DNA of 64,000 bases from VBDM01 sp049802235 (GCA_049802235.1 JBARMB010000088.1:1-64000), one strand, 5' to 3'. Positions 11,035 through 19,655 are shown, counted from the stretch's first letter. Translations and numbers: made by a program. Notes: generated by a model from the sequence alone, not told the origin.

Positions 11035-12831
11035 ATGCAACCCGCCACCGAAGCCGCACAGGAGCATCGCCTGACGCTCTCCGAGGTGCTCCAGGCCCTC
11101 GTCGCCGACGGCATCGCGCCCAAAGCCGATGCCGACAAGCTGATCGCCGACCGCAGGCTGCATCGCGGCGATCAACACCCGCTGGTGGTCGTCTCCGACC
11201 AGAAGTGGCGCTCCGGCAAGCCGCCGCACAAGCTGCTGTCGCTGGAGTGGCTCACCGAGTGGCTCGCCGCGCAGACCGGCCTGGATTACTTCCACATCGA
11301 TCCGCTCAAGATCAACTTCTCCGCGGTCACCGAGGTGATGTCGAGCCATTACGCGGCGCGCTTCAAGATCCTTCCCGTCGAGGTCAATACCCGCGAAGCG
11401 GTGATCGCCACCTGCGAGCCCTACGTCAAGGAGTGGGAAAAGGAGCTGAAGCCGATCCTGCGGCTGGAAATCCGCCGCGTCGTTGCCAACCCGCTCGACA
11501 TCGGCCGCTACCAGGTCGAGTTCTACAACCTGGCGAAATCGGTGAAAGGGGCGCAGAAGCAGGGCGACCAGAGGAGCGGCCTCGGCAACTTCGAACAGCT
11601 GGTCGAGATGGGCAAGGCCAAGGGGCAGCTCGACGCCAATGATCAGCATATCGTCCACGTCGTCGACTGGCTCTGGCAGTACGCTTTCGATCAGCGCGCG
11701 AGCGACATTCACATGGAACCGCGCCGCGACGTCGGCACGGTGCGCTTTCGCATCGACGGCGTGCTGCACCAGGTGTATCAGATCCCGATGCCGGTGATGG
11801 CGGCGATGACCTCGCGCATCAAAATCCTCGGCCGCATGGACGTGGTGGAGAAACGCCGCCCGCAGGACGGCCGCATCAAGGCCCGTACCGCCGCAGGCGA
11901 GGAAATCGAGCTGCGCCTCTCGACGCTGCCGACCGCCTTCGGCGAGAAGCTGGTGATGCGGGTGTTCGACCCGGACGTCATCGTCAAGGATTTTGTGGAA
12001 TTGGGATTCTCCGAGGACGACAAGACGCGCTGGCGCCAGATGACCGGCCAGCCGAACGGCATCATCCTGGTGACGGGCCCGACCGGCTCGGGAAAGACCA
12101 CCACGCTCTATTCGACGCTGAAAACGCTCGCCACGCCGGAGGTCAATGTCTGCACCATCGAAGATCCGATCGAGATGATCGAGCCCGCGTTCAACCAGAT
12201 GCAGGTGCAGCAATCGATCGAGCTTGGGTTCGCCGAGGGCGTGCGGGCGCTCATGCGCCAGGATCCGGACATCATCATGGTGGGGGAGATCCGCGACCTC
12301 GAGACGGCGGAGATGGCGGTGCAAGCCGCGCTCACCGGGCACCTCGTGCTCTCGACGTTGCACACCAACGACGCCGCCAGCGCCATTACGCGGCTGCTCG
12401 ATCTCGGCGCCCCGGCGTATCTGCTCAATTCAACCATTCTCGGCGTCATGGCGCAGCGCCTGGTGCGCACGCTGTGCAGGCACTGCAAGGAAAAAATTCC
12501 ATTCGAGTCGGCGCGCGATGGCGACATGAACTGGGAGGAGTTCGTGGCGCCGTGGAAGTCGAAGCGCCCTACGCACACCTACCGCCCGGTCGGCTGCCTC
12601 GAATGCCGTAACACCGGCTACATGGGGCGCATCGGTCTCTACGAAATCCTGCTGTTATCGCCCGAGATCAGGCGGCTGATCCACGCCGAGGCTGACGTCG
12701 CCTTGATTCGCGATCAGGCCTACAAGGAAGGGATGAAGCCGCTCAGGATCAGCGGCGCCTATAAAGTCGCGCTGGGGCTCACCACTATCGAGGAAGTGCT
12801 CAAGGTCGCACCGCCGCCCGCGCAGGCTTGA
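11035..12831 (+). CDS. orphan GspE/PilB-type secretion/pilus ATPase
   Basis: Hexameric ATPase of the type II secretion / type IV pilus family, 598 aa. An N-terminal GspE-N/MshE-N domain (to about residue 160) is followed by the ATPase core: Walker A GPTGSGKT at about 348-355, Asp box SDIHMEP, Walker B DIIMVGEIRDLETA, His box TLHTNDAASAITRLLDLG, and a zinc tetracysteine module (CRHC ... CLEC). No platform protein, pilins or secretin lie beside it, unlike the mshE copy at 30.7 kb. It is therefore an orphan that may power another pilus/secretion apparatus or a regulatory motor. The start at 11035 is preferred although no Shine-Dalgarno is present. Confidence 0.88.
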   Translation: MQPATEAAQEHRLTLSEVLQALVADGIAPKADADKLIADRRLHRGDQHPLVVVSDQKWRSGKPPHKLLSLEWLTEWLAAQTGLDYFHIDPLKINFSAVTEVMSSHYAARFKILPVEVNTREAVIATCEPYVKEWEKELKPILRLEIRRVVANPLDIGRYQVEFYNLAKSVKGAQKQGDQRSGLGNFEQLVEMGKAKGQLDANDQHIVHVVDWLWQYAFDQRASDIHMEPRRDVGTVRFRIDGVLHQVYQIPMPVMAAMTSRIKILGRMDVVEKRRPQDGRIKARTAAGEEIELRLSTLPTAFGEKLVMRVFDPDVIVKDFVELGFSEDDKTRWRQMTGQPNGIILVTGPTGSGKTTTLYSTLKTLATPEVNVCTIEDPIEMIEPAFNQMQVQQSIELGFAEGVRALMRQDPDIIMVGEIRDLETAEMAVQAALTGHLVLSTLHTNDAASAITRLLDLGAPAYLLNSTILGVMAQRLVRTLCRHCKEKIPFESARDGDMNWEEFVAPWKSKRPTHTYRPVGCLECRNTGYMGRIGLYEILLLSPEIRRLIHAEADVALIRDQAYKEGMKPLRISGAYKVALGLTTIEEVLKVAPPPAQA

Positions 12832-12943
12832 GCCGGCGCGCAACGCTTGTGAGTCCGAGGGCAATGGCCGAAGAATCCGTTTGTCAACGGCGGCAGAAGC
12901 AGATCCTTCGCCTGCATCCGGGATGACGCCTGCAAGGCGGCCG

Positions 12944-13315
12944 TCATTTCTCGCTGGTGCAGGCCCAGACGGCGATCTTGCAGGCGCTGCTGGTGCATTT
13001 TCCCAGCGCCTTCTGCTCGGCTATCGCGCGCGTCGCGCCGGCGCCCCAGGCGAAATGATGCGCGTCGCCGGCGATGGCGCCGCAGCTGTTGCTGAAGGTC
13101 CTGGTGACGTCGCAATCGTTGCCGCACTGGCGGAACGCTTCGCTCTCCGCGGCGCGTTTCGATGTCCGGTCCACGGCGAAGCCATAGGCGCCGGACTTGC
13201 TGTTGTAGGCGATGGCGCCCCACAGCTGCTTCCTGGATCGGAAGGCGCCGGCGGCGTCGGCCGCAAGCGCGAAGACCAGGATAAGGACTGCGGTGGCAAT
13301 CGTGATCGCTCGCAT
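12944..13315 (-). CDS. DUF4189 family secreted protein
   Basis: 123 aa. A clear signal peptide (residues 1-22, hydrophobic, ending ADAAGA) is followed by one compact domain with six to seven cysteines. The motifs WGAIAYNSKSGAYGFAVD and ALGKCTSSACKIAVW match the DUF4189 family, small exported proteins of unknown function. Cys pairs suggest disulfide bonds in the periplasm. It stands alone between the GspE-like gene and the VWA relic. Confidence 0.8.
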   Translation of the reverse strand: MRAITIATAVLILVFALAADAAGAFRSRKQLWGAIAYNSKSGAYGFAVDRTSKRAAESEAFRQCGNDCDVTRTFSNSCGAIAGDAHHFAWGAGATRAIAEQKALGKCTSSACKIAVWACTSEK

Positions 13316-13341
13316 GGCAGAGTCGTCCTTGCAGGTCGCTG

Positions 13342-13458
13342 CTATTTAGTGAGGGAGCGCATGGCGCGCTCCAGCTCCCCGGTCGTGGTCGGGAACACGC
13401 GCCCGCCCATCATCTCGCGCAGGATACCGGTCGATTGCCGATAATGCCAGAACTCCTC
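13342..13458 (-). pseudogene. 3'-terminal relic of a second VWA (CoxE-like) gene
   Basis: Reading the minus strand, 38 codons plus TAG encode a tail starting EEFWHYRQSTGILREMMGG and ending LERAMRSLTK. The last 38 residues of the intact VWA protein at 17693-18868 start EELWPYRQSIGILREIMGA and end LERAMRVLAK. The alignment is gap-free with 27 of 38 identities and a stop at the same place. Beyond 13458 the similarity ends abruptly and there is no upstream body of a gene. I read it as the surviving end of a paralogue or a broken copy. It lies in the same orientation as the intact gene, on the other side of the four-gene catabolic cluster. Confidence 0.8.
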
Positions 13459-13500
13459 CAGGGCGTGCTTCGCGCTTACAATCCCCGGCAATGTCGACGG

Positions 13501-13633
13501 CCCGTTGGCCTGGCGCGGTACGCCAACGGGGTGCAGGACGTCGGGCTGAAGATCGATTAAAGGCGGGCCGCTGTCGCGGCCGCTTTAATTCCGCCGATTC
13601 GAAGGGACGCCGCCGGCGCCCTTCAATCGGCGG
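13501..13633. repeat. three consecutive hairpins upstream of the TauD-type gene
   Basis: Stem 1: CCCGTTGGC (13501-13509) with GCCAACGGG (13522-13530), perfect. Stem 2: TTAAAGGCGGGCCGC (13557-13571) with GCGGCCGCTTTAA (13576-13588), near-perfect. Stem 3: CCGCCGATTCGAAGGG (13591-13606) with CCCTTCAATCGGCGG (13619-13633), one bulge. They fill the space between the VWA relic and the dioxygenase start; function unknown. Confidence 0.6.
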
Positions 13634-13653
13634 TTGGCGTCTATTACGGTGCG

Positions 13654-14538
13654 ATGGGGCAGAATATGGTGAAAGTGACGGGCAGCGGGCAAATCCTCGG
13701 CGCAACGATCGCGGGGCTCGATCTGGCGCAGCCCCTGTCGGGCGATCGTTTCGACCTCATCGTGCGCTCGCTTGGCGAGAACGGTGTCGTCCGGTTTCCG
13801 CGCCAGCAGCTTTCCGCGCGCGAACTCGCGGACTTCAGCGCCCGCTTCGGAAAACTCGAGATCAACGTCGCCAACGCCTACCAGGAACCCGGCATCCCGG
13901 AGGTGATGATCCTCTCCAATATAGTCGAGAACGGCAAGCCGATCGGCCTGGCGGACGCGGGGCAAGGCTGGCATACGGACATGTCCTACAGCACAATGAT
14001 TGCGTTCGCCAACGTCCTCTACGGCATCGAAATCCCGCATCGGGACGGCAAGCCGCTCGGGGCGACCGAGTTCAGCAGCATGCACGCCGCTTACGAGGAC
14101 CTGCCCGCCGATCTCAAACAGCGCCTGGACGGCATGACGGTGCTGCACGACTTCAACAAGTTCTGGGAGCGGATGCGCGAAAAAGGCAGCAAGCGGCCGC
14201 CGCTCACCGAGGCGCAAAGGCGCGCGAAACCGCCCGTGTCGCATCCGGTTTTCCTCACGCACCCGATCACCGGGCGCAAGGTGCTCTATGCCAATCCGGG
14301 CTATTCGATGCGCATCAACGAGCTGCCGCCGAAGGAAAGCGACGACGCGCTCGAGTTCCTGTTCGCGCACCAGACGAAGCCCGAGTACCGCTACGTCTTT
14401 CACTGGCAGGCGGGAGACGTTCTCATGTGGGAGGATATCGGCACTATCCACAACGCGGTGGCGGACTACGGCCGCGATGAGCATCGCCTCATCAAGCGCT
14501 GCCAGGTGATGGCGACGATGTCCTTCGGCGATCGATGA
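13654..14538 (+). CDS. TauD/TfdA-family Fe(II)/2-oxoglutarate dioxygenase
   Basis: 294 aa non-heme iron dioxygenase that uses 2-oxoglutarate and O2 to hydroxylate a small acid. The facial triad is visible: His-x-Asp in GWHTDMSY (about residues 108-112) and the distal His in GTIHNAVADYG (about 270), with the 2-oxoglutarate-binding Arg following in DEHRLIKR. Family members act on taurine, alkylsulfates, 2,4-D and other acids; the substrate here is unknown. First gene of a plus-strand cluster with a fumarylacetoacetase-like hydrolase, a Bug receptor and an alpha-hydroxy-acid dehydrogenase. An alternative start is the Met at 13666. Confidence 0.9.
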   Translation: MGQNMVKVTGSGQILGATIAGLDLAQPLSGDRFDLIVRSLGENGVVRFPRQQLSARELADFSARFGKLEINVANAYQEPGIPEVMILSNIVENGKPIGLADAGQGWHTDMSYSTMIAFANVLYGIEIPHRDGKPLGATEFSSMHAAYEDLPADLKQRLDGMTVLHDFNKFWERMREKGSKRPPLTEAQRRAKPPVSHPVFLTHPITGRKVLYANPGYSMRINELPPKESDDALEFLFAHQTKPEYRYVFHWQAGDVLMWEDIGTIHNAVADYGRDEHRLIKRCQVMATMSFGDR

Positions 14539-14566
14539 AACGGGCTTTGCTGCACCGGGACACGAT

Positions 14567-15490
14567 ATGAGGCTCGTGAGCTATCGCGGCGCAGGTGCGC
14601 AGATCCGGACCGGCGCGGTGGTGCGCGAGCGCGTGCTCGATCTGAGCGATGTCGTCGCCGCGATTGATTTTCCCGCTGCTCGCGCCGAGGAGTTTGCAGG
14701 GCGCGGCCTCGCCGTGCCCGCGGGCGGCATGCTGCGGCTCCTCTACGCCGGTCCGCGCGCTCTGAGCGAGGTTGCAAGGCGCGTCGAGGCGCTGGCGCGG
14801 GACGCGGCGCGCCACCCGCTGCTCAGCGAAACTCCGCTGCTGGCGCCGGTTCCGCGTCCGGGCAAGATCGTCGCCGTCGGACGCAACTACGCCGACCACG
14901 CCAAGGAGACCGGCGTCGATCCGTTCGAGAAGCCACGCATCATCGCCAAGCTTCCTTCCAGCGTCGCCGGCCCGGGCACCGTGGTCAAGCGGCCGGCGTC
15001 GGTAGAGAAGATGGACTTCGAGGCGGAGCTCGCCGTCGTCATCGGCGACTTCGCGTCCAACGTGCCGCGCACCCGGGCGCTCGACGTCGTCGCCGGCTAT
15101 ACGGCGCTGAACGACCTGAGCGCGCGCGAGTTCCAGTTCGACGTCTCGCCGCCGCAGACCACGTTTGCCAAGAGCATGGACGGATTCTGCCCGATGGGCC
15201 CGTGGCTCGCGACGAAGGACGAAGTCCCCGATCCCCAGGCGCTGGAGCTCGCCTGCTTCGTGAACGGCGAGGCGATGCAACACGGCAGCACCGCGGACAT
15301 GATTTTTCCCGTCGATCTCCTGATCGAATACATTACGCAATACATGACCCTCGAGCCCGGGGATGTGATCGCCACCGGCACGCCGGCCGGGGTCGGCGCG
15401 TTCCGCAAGCCGCCCGTCTGGCTCAAGCCGGGGGACCGTGTGCGGATCGAGATCTCTCGAATCGGCGTACTGGAACACGGGATTGGTTAG
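14567..15490 (+). CDS. fumarylacetoacetate hydrolase-family protein
   Basis: 307 aa with the FAH C-terminal fold. KIVAVGRNYADHAKETG is followed by the metal-binding FEAELAVVIG and NDLSAREFQ, the FAKSMDGFCPMGPWL segment and the final GDVIATGTPAGVG. Family members hydrolyse C-C bonds or decarboxylate/hydrate oxo-acids in catabolism of aromatics and sugar acids (HpcE, 2-keto-3-deoxy-fuconate/arabinonate enzymes and others). Cytosolic. Starts 28 bp after the dioxygenase stop. With its neighbours it likely processes a branched or aromatic acid, but the exact reaction cannot be fixed. Confidence 0.9.
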   Translation: MRLVSYRGAGAQIRTGAVVRERVLDLSDVVAAIDFPAARAEEFAGRGLAVPAGGMLRLLYAGPRALSEVARRVEALARDAARHPLLSETPLLAPVPRPGKIVAVGRNYADHAKETGVDPFEKPRIIAKLPSSVAGPGTVVKRPASVEKMDFEAELAVVIGDFASNVPRTRALDVVAGYTALNDLSAREFQFDVSPPQTTFAKSMDGFCPMGPWLATKDEVPDPQALELACFVNGEAMQHGSTADMIFPVDLLIEYITQYMTLEPGDVIATGTPAGVGAFRKPPVWLKPGDRVRIEISRIGVLEHGIG

Positions 15491-15544
15491 AGCCGATTTC
15501 GCAACGCGCTTTTCATACACTTTCACCAAAGGGAGGAACCAACC

Positions 15545-16528
15545 GTGAGAAAAGAATTTACCGCACTTGTCGCCGCTGCTGCGCTGTGCGCCGGCGTGCT
15601 TTCGAACGCCGGCGCCCTGGCGCAGGGCTACCCTGCAAGGCCGGTCAAGATTCTCGTCGGCTTCGCGGCCGGCGGGCCGACGGACGTGATTGCACGCATC
15701 GTCGCGCAGGACATGACCGTGTCGCTCGGCCAATCCGTCATCGTCGAAAACCGGCCCGGCGCGAACGCGATCATCGCGACCGAGGCGGTGGCGCGCTCGG
15801 CCCCGGATGGCTACACGCTGCTGTTCTCGTCGCTCTCGCTCCTCGTGAACGCGATCCTGATGGAGAACAAGGTCAAATACGATCCATTCAAGGACTTCGC
15901 GCCCGTCAGCAACGCTGCGGTGCTGCCGATGGTGGTGGTGACGAGCCCCAAGACTGGCATCAATTCGATGCAGGATCTCGTGGTGCGCGCCAGGGCGAAA
16001 CCCGGCGAAGTGAGCTATGGGACGTCCGGCAACGGCGGCTCATCGCACCTCGCCGGCGCGATGCTCGAGAATTTCACCGGCACGAAAATGATCAACGTTC
16101 CCTTCAAAGGCAACGGCCCGGCGCTCGCCGAGGTGATGTCGGGACGCGTCACTTTCATGTTCTATCCCATCATCGGCATCGCGGACCAGGTCGCGGGGAA
16201 GAAGCTGAAGGTGATCGCCGTCGGCACGCCGAAGCCGCACCCTGATTTTCCCTCGGTGCCGACACTGGCGGACTCCGGCTTTCCGGGCTTCGAGCAGACT
16301 GCGCCCTGGGTGGGCATGCTCGCTCCCGCCGGGACGCCCGCGGCGATCGTCAATCGTCTCGGCGAGGAGATGCGCAAGTCCCTTGCCAGGCCCGAGACGA
16401 AGGAACGGTTCAAGGCGCTGGGTGCAGTCATCGTCGGCGACACGCCGGCCGAATTTTCGGCTTTCCTGAAGAAAGACCACGAGCGCTGGGCGCGCGTCAT
16501 CAAGGCCTCGGGCGTGACCGCGGAATGA
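15545..16528 (+). CDS. Bug-family (TctC) periplasmic substrate-binding protein
   Basis: 327 aa tripartite tricarboxylate transporter-type receptor. GTG start after GGGAGGAACC. A signal peptide (about residues 1-27) ends GALAQ, followed by the diagnostic YPARPVKILVGFAAGGPTD. Bug proteins bind carboxylates (citrate, nicotinate, glutamate and others) and are very abundant in Betaproteobacteria. No TctA/TctB membrane genes lie nearby, which is common for orphan Bug receptors. Its stop overlaps the start of the next gene by 4 nt (ATGA), so the ligand is probably the substrate or a precursor for the neighbouring enzymes. Confidence 0.93.
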   Translation: MRKEFTALVAAAALCAGVLSNAGALAQGYPARPVKILVGFAAGGPTDVIARIVAQDMTVSLGQSVIVENRPGANAIIATEAVARSAPDGYTLLFSSLSLLVNAILMENKVKYDPFKDFAPVSNAAVLPMVVVTSPKTGINSMQDLVVRARAKPGEVSYGTSGNGGSSHLAGAMLENFTGTKMINVPFKGNGPALAEVMSGRVTFMFYPIIGIADQVAGKKLKVIAVGTPKPHPDFPSVPTLADSGFPGFEQTAPWVGMLAPAGTPAAIVNRLGEEMRKSLARPETKERFKALGAVIVGDTPAEFSAFLKKDHERWARVIKASGVTAE

Positions 16529-17685
16529 GCACGGCTTCGGCCCTCGGGCGGGCGTACTCGGTCGAGGACCTGCGCCGGCTCGCGCAGCGGCGGCTGCCGC
16601 GCGCCGTGTTCGATTTCTTCGACGGTGGCGCCGAGGACGAAGTGACGCTGCGCGAGAACCGCGCCGCCTTCGAGCGCGTGCGCCTGGCGCCTAAGATGCT
16701 CGTCGGCGTGGCGCAGATCGACACCTCGACCACCGTCCTCGGTGAGCGCTCGAAGCTGCCGATCGCGGTCGGACCCACGGGCGGGGTCGGATTCGGCTGG
16801 CCGTTGGGCGATGTCGGCATCGCCCGCGCGGCCGCCGCGGCCGGCATTCCGTATACGCTCTCGACCATGGCCACGGCATCGATCGAGCGCATCGCGCGCG
16901 AGGCGGGCGGGCGCCTGTGGTTCCAGGCTTACATCTTCAAGGAGCGCGACATGACTCTGCAGCTCATCGAGCGCGCGCGGCAGCTCGACTACGAAGCGCT
17001 GATGATCACCGTGGACGTGCCGGTGGGCGGCAAGCGCGAACGCGATTACGTCAACGACTTCGCGATTCCGTTTCGCATCACCGCGAAGAACCTGCTCGAC
17101 TTTGCGTCGCGTCCCGGATGGGCGCTCGCGGTGCTTCGCCACGGCATGCCGGTGCTCGAGAACGTGGCGAGCCTCGCGCCGGAAGCGACCAACACAGCGG
17201 AAATCGCCTCGTCGGTGGGGCGTTTCTGGGACCCGGGCTTCGACTGGGACGGCCTGAAGGCAATGCGCGACCGCTGGCCGGGAAAGCTGCTGGTGAAGGG
17301 CATCCTGCGTGAGGACGACGCCGCGCGGCTCGCGGCCATGGGCTGCGACGCCGTGGTGGTCTCCAATCACGGCGGGCGCCAGCTCGACGGCGCGCTGGCG
17401 ACGCTCGACGCCCTGCCGCCGATCGTGCGCGCCGTGAAGGGCAGGATGAGCGTGCTCGTGGACGGCGGCATTCGCCGCGGGGTCGACGTGCTGAAGGCGC
17501 TGGCGCTCGGGGCGGAAGGGGCGATGATCGGCCGCGCCACGCTCTTCGGCGTCAGTGCGGGCGGCGAGGCGGGTGCGGCGCGCGCCATCGAGATCCTGCG
17601 CGACGAGTTGGTGCGCTCGATGCAGCTCTGCGGTGCCCGGACGGTGCGCGAGATCGGCCCGGACCTGCTGGCGCCGTCGAACTGA
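16525..17685 (+). CDS. FMN-dependent alpha-hydroxy-acid dehydrogenase (LldD/mandelate dehydrogenase family)
   Basis: 386 aa TIM-barrel flavoprotein that oxidises an L-2-hydroxy acid to the 2-oxo acid. Visible marks: an N-terminal AxRRLPRAVFDFFDGGAEDE-type helix, the active-site His in SNHGGRQLD (about residues 282-290), and the FMN phosphate site VDGGIRRGVDVLKALALGA with GRATLFG. Whether it prefers lactate, glycolate, mandelate or another acid is not readable. Translationally coupled to the Bug receptor. It ends only 7 bp from the stop of the convergent VWA gene. Confidence 0.92.
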   Translation: MSTASALGRAYSVEDLRRLAQRRLPRAVFDFFDGGAEDEVTLRENRAAFERVRLAPKMLVGVAQIDTSTTVLGERSKLPIAVGPTGGVGFGWPLGDVGIARAAAAAGIPYTLSTMATASIERIAREAGGRLWFQAYIFKERDMTLQLIERARQLDYEALMITVDVPVGGKRERDYVNDFAIPFRITAKNLLDFASRPGWALAVLRHGMPVLENVASLAPEATNTAEIASSVGRFWDPGFDWDGLKAMRDRWPGKLLVKGILREDDAARLAAMGCDAVVVSNHGGRQLDGALATLDALPPIVRAVKGRMSVLVDGGIRRGVDVLKALALGAEGAMIGRATLFGVSAGGEAGAARAIEILRDELVRSMQLCGARTVREIGPDLLAPSN

Positions 17686-17692
17686 TCTCAGG

Positions 17693-18868
17693 CTACTTCG
17701 CCAGCACCCGCATGGCGCGCTCCAGTCCCTCGATCGTGGTCGGGAACATGCGAGCGCCCATGATCTCGCGCAGGATGCCGATCGACTGGCGGTAGGGCCA
17801 GAGCTCCTCGGGCTCGGGATTGAGCCACACCGCCTTGGGGTACACCTCGAGCATGCGCGTCATCCACACCGCGCCGGCCTCGTCATTGGCGTACTCGATC
17901 GAGCCGCCCGGCTGCAGGATCTCGTACGGGCTCATGGTCGCGTCGCCGACGAAGATCAGCTTGTAGTCGTGGCCGTACTTGTGCAGGATATCGAAGGTGC
18001 GCGTGCGCTCGGCGTGCCGGCGGCGGTTGTCCTTCCAGACGTAGTCGTACAGGCAGTTGTGGAAGTAGAAATACTCGAGATGCTTGAACTCGGTCTTGGT
18101 CGCCGAGAACAGCTCCTCGCACAGCTTGATGTGGTCGTCCATCGAGCCGCCGATGTCGAGGAACATGAGTACCTTGACCGCGTTGTGGCGCTCGGGGCGC
18201 ATGTGCAGGTCGAGCCAGCCGGCGTTCCTCGCGGTTTTGTCGATGGTGGTGTCGAGGTCGAGCTCCTCGGGCGCGCCCTCGCGCGCGAACTTGCGCAGGC
18301 GGCGCAGCGCCACCTTGATGTTGCGCGTGCCGAGTTCGACCGCGTCGTCGAGGTTGCGGTACTCGCGCTGGTCCCAGACTTTCACCGCACTGCGGTTGCG
18401 TGACTTGTCCTGGCCGATGCGCACGCCCTCCGGGTTGTAGCCGTAGGCGCCGAACGGCGAGGTGCCGGCGGTGCCGATCCATTTGTTGCCGCCCTGGTGC
18501 CGCCCTTTCTGCTCCTCGATGCGCTGCTTGAGTTCCTCCATCAGCTTGTCCCAGCCGCCGAGCGACTCGATCATCGCCTTTTCCTCGGCGGAGAGGTTCA
18601 GTTCGGCCTGCTTCAGCAGCCACTCGAGCGGCACGTCGAACTCCGCACCGGCGATGGATTCGATGCCCTTGAAGAATTCGCCGAAGGCGCGGTCGAACTT
18701 GTCGAAGTTCTGCTCGTCCTTCACCAGCGTCGTGCGCGACAGGTAGTAGAACTCGTCGATCGAGGGCGAGATCACGTCCTTCTGCATCGCTTCGAGCAGC
18801 GTCAGGTACTCCCTGATCGAGACCGGGATCTTGTGGTCCTTGAGCTTGAGGAAAAAGCCGGAGAGCAT
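17693..18868 (-). CDS. VWA domain-containing protein (CoxE-like)
   Basis: 391 aa protein of the CoxE/YehP-like class with a C-terminal von Willebrand A domain, the usual partner of a MoxR AAA+ ATPase. The MIDAS-type motif is present as FLDIGGSMDDH (about residues 231-241), i.e. DxGxS where DxSxS is standard. MoxR-VWA pairs act as metal-insertion or protein-maturation chaperones. Start at 18868 is preceded by AAGGA. It begins 9 bp after the stop of the SAM methyltransferase gene, with moxR upstream. A diverged copy of its last 38 codons lies at 13342-13458. Confidence 0.88.
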   Translation of the reverse strand: MLSGFFLKLKDHKIPVSIREYLTLLEAMQKDVISPSIDEFYYLSRTTLVKDEQNFDKFDRAFGEFFKGIESIAGAEFDVPLEWLLKQAELNLSAEEKAMIESLGGWDKLMEELKQRIEEQKGRHQGGNKWIGTAGTSPFGAYGYNPEGVRIGQDKSRNRSAVKVWDQREYRNLDDAVELGTRNIKVALRRLRKFAREGAPEELDLDTTIDKTARNAGWLDLHMRPERHNAVKVLMFLDIGGSMDDHIKLCEELFSATKTEFKHLEYFYFHNCLYDYVWKDNRRRHAERTRTFDILHKYGHDYKLIFVGDATMSPYEILQPGGSIEYANDEAGAVWMTRMLEVYPKAVWLNPEPEELWPYRQSIGILREIMGARMFPTTIEGLERAMRVLAK

Positions 18869-18877
18869 CGGCGTCCT

Positions 18878-19621
18878 TCAGCCCAGCGGCTCGCTGCAGA
18901 GATTGCGCGGCCGTTCGATGGGGTGCTTTTCCAGCACCAGCACGCTGTCGTAGAAGTGCAGCGAATGCGTGCTCGTCGTAAACTTGTCGATCGCCAGGTC
19001 ATCGAAGTCGAGTGAGTGCCAGGCGTAGAGACGGTCCACCAGCGCCTTGCCGTATTCCAGGAAAGTGCCTTCGCGCCGGTAGCCGCCGCCGAATTCCGGC
19101 CAGAGCGAAGTATGCATGTCCTCGCACAGGTAGATGCCGTGCGGCTGAATGTGCGGATAGAGCTCCTCGAAGGTGACAATCTGCTGCGTCATCTTGTGGC
19201 CGCCGTCGTCGATGAGAATATCGATATGCGGCACGCGCTCGCGCACCTGGGCAAGAAAGCCGCGATCGGCTTGGTCGCCGATGAGTATGGTGGTGGACGG
19301 GTCCCCGAACTGCCGGCAGCGGGGATCGATGTCTATGCCGACGATTTGCGCGCCGGGGCCGAAATAATGGTGCCACATCTGCAACGAGCCGCCGCGCTGG
19401 ACGCCGATTTCGACCACCACCGGCGAGCGCCCGCGGAAGGCGGCGAAATGCCGATGGTAGATCTCGAAGTAGTGAATCCACTTGTTGATCGTGCGGCCGG
19501 GATTGTTGTAAAAATATTCCGCGAGCGGATTGTTCCCGTACCCGCGCGTCGTTTCGGTCGCACCCGCGGGTTTGCTCTGGGCAGCGCGGCGGAACAGATC
19601 GATGAGGAGTTTGCCCAGCAT
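18878..19621 (-). CDS. SAM-dependent methyltransferase, CmcI/MycE-like
   Basis: 247 aa class I methyltransferase. Motif I is VVVEIGVQRGGSLQMW (about 74-89) and motif II GIDIDPRC, followed by DILIDDGGHKMTQQ, the DDGGH signature of the cephalosporin-hydroxylase (CmcI) / MycE group. In that group Asp and His bind Mg2+. These enzymes methylate sugars or small molecules. The substrate here is unknown. It lies between moxR and the VWA gene on the same strand (34 and 9 bp gaps), an unusual place for such an enzyme. No clear Shine-Dalgarno. Confidence 0.82.
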   Translation of the reverse strand: MLGKLLIDLFRRAAQSKPAGATETTRGYGNNPLAEYFYNNPGRTINKWIHYFEIYHRHFAAFRGRSPVVVEIGVQRGGSLQMWHHYFGPGAQIVGIDIDPRCRQFGDPSTTILIGDQADRGFLAQVRERVPHIDILIDDGGHKMTQQIVTFEELYPHIQPHGIYLCEDMHTSLWPEFGGGYRREGTFLEYGKALVDRLYAWHSLDFDDLAIDKFTTSTHSLHFYDSVLVLEKHPIERPRNLCSEPLG

Positions 19622-19655
19622 GAGGATTGAATAACCCGGCGGCGGCGCGTGGTCC

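Noticed and set aside
13654..17685. Prophage or integrative element between the VWA relic and VWA gene
   Set aside because: No integrase, transposase or phage gene is present; only the flanking 3' end copies hint at insertion, so I report the duplication and not an element.
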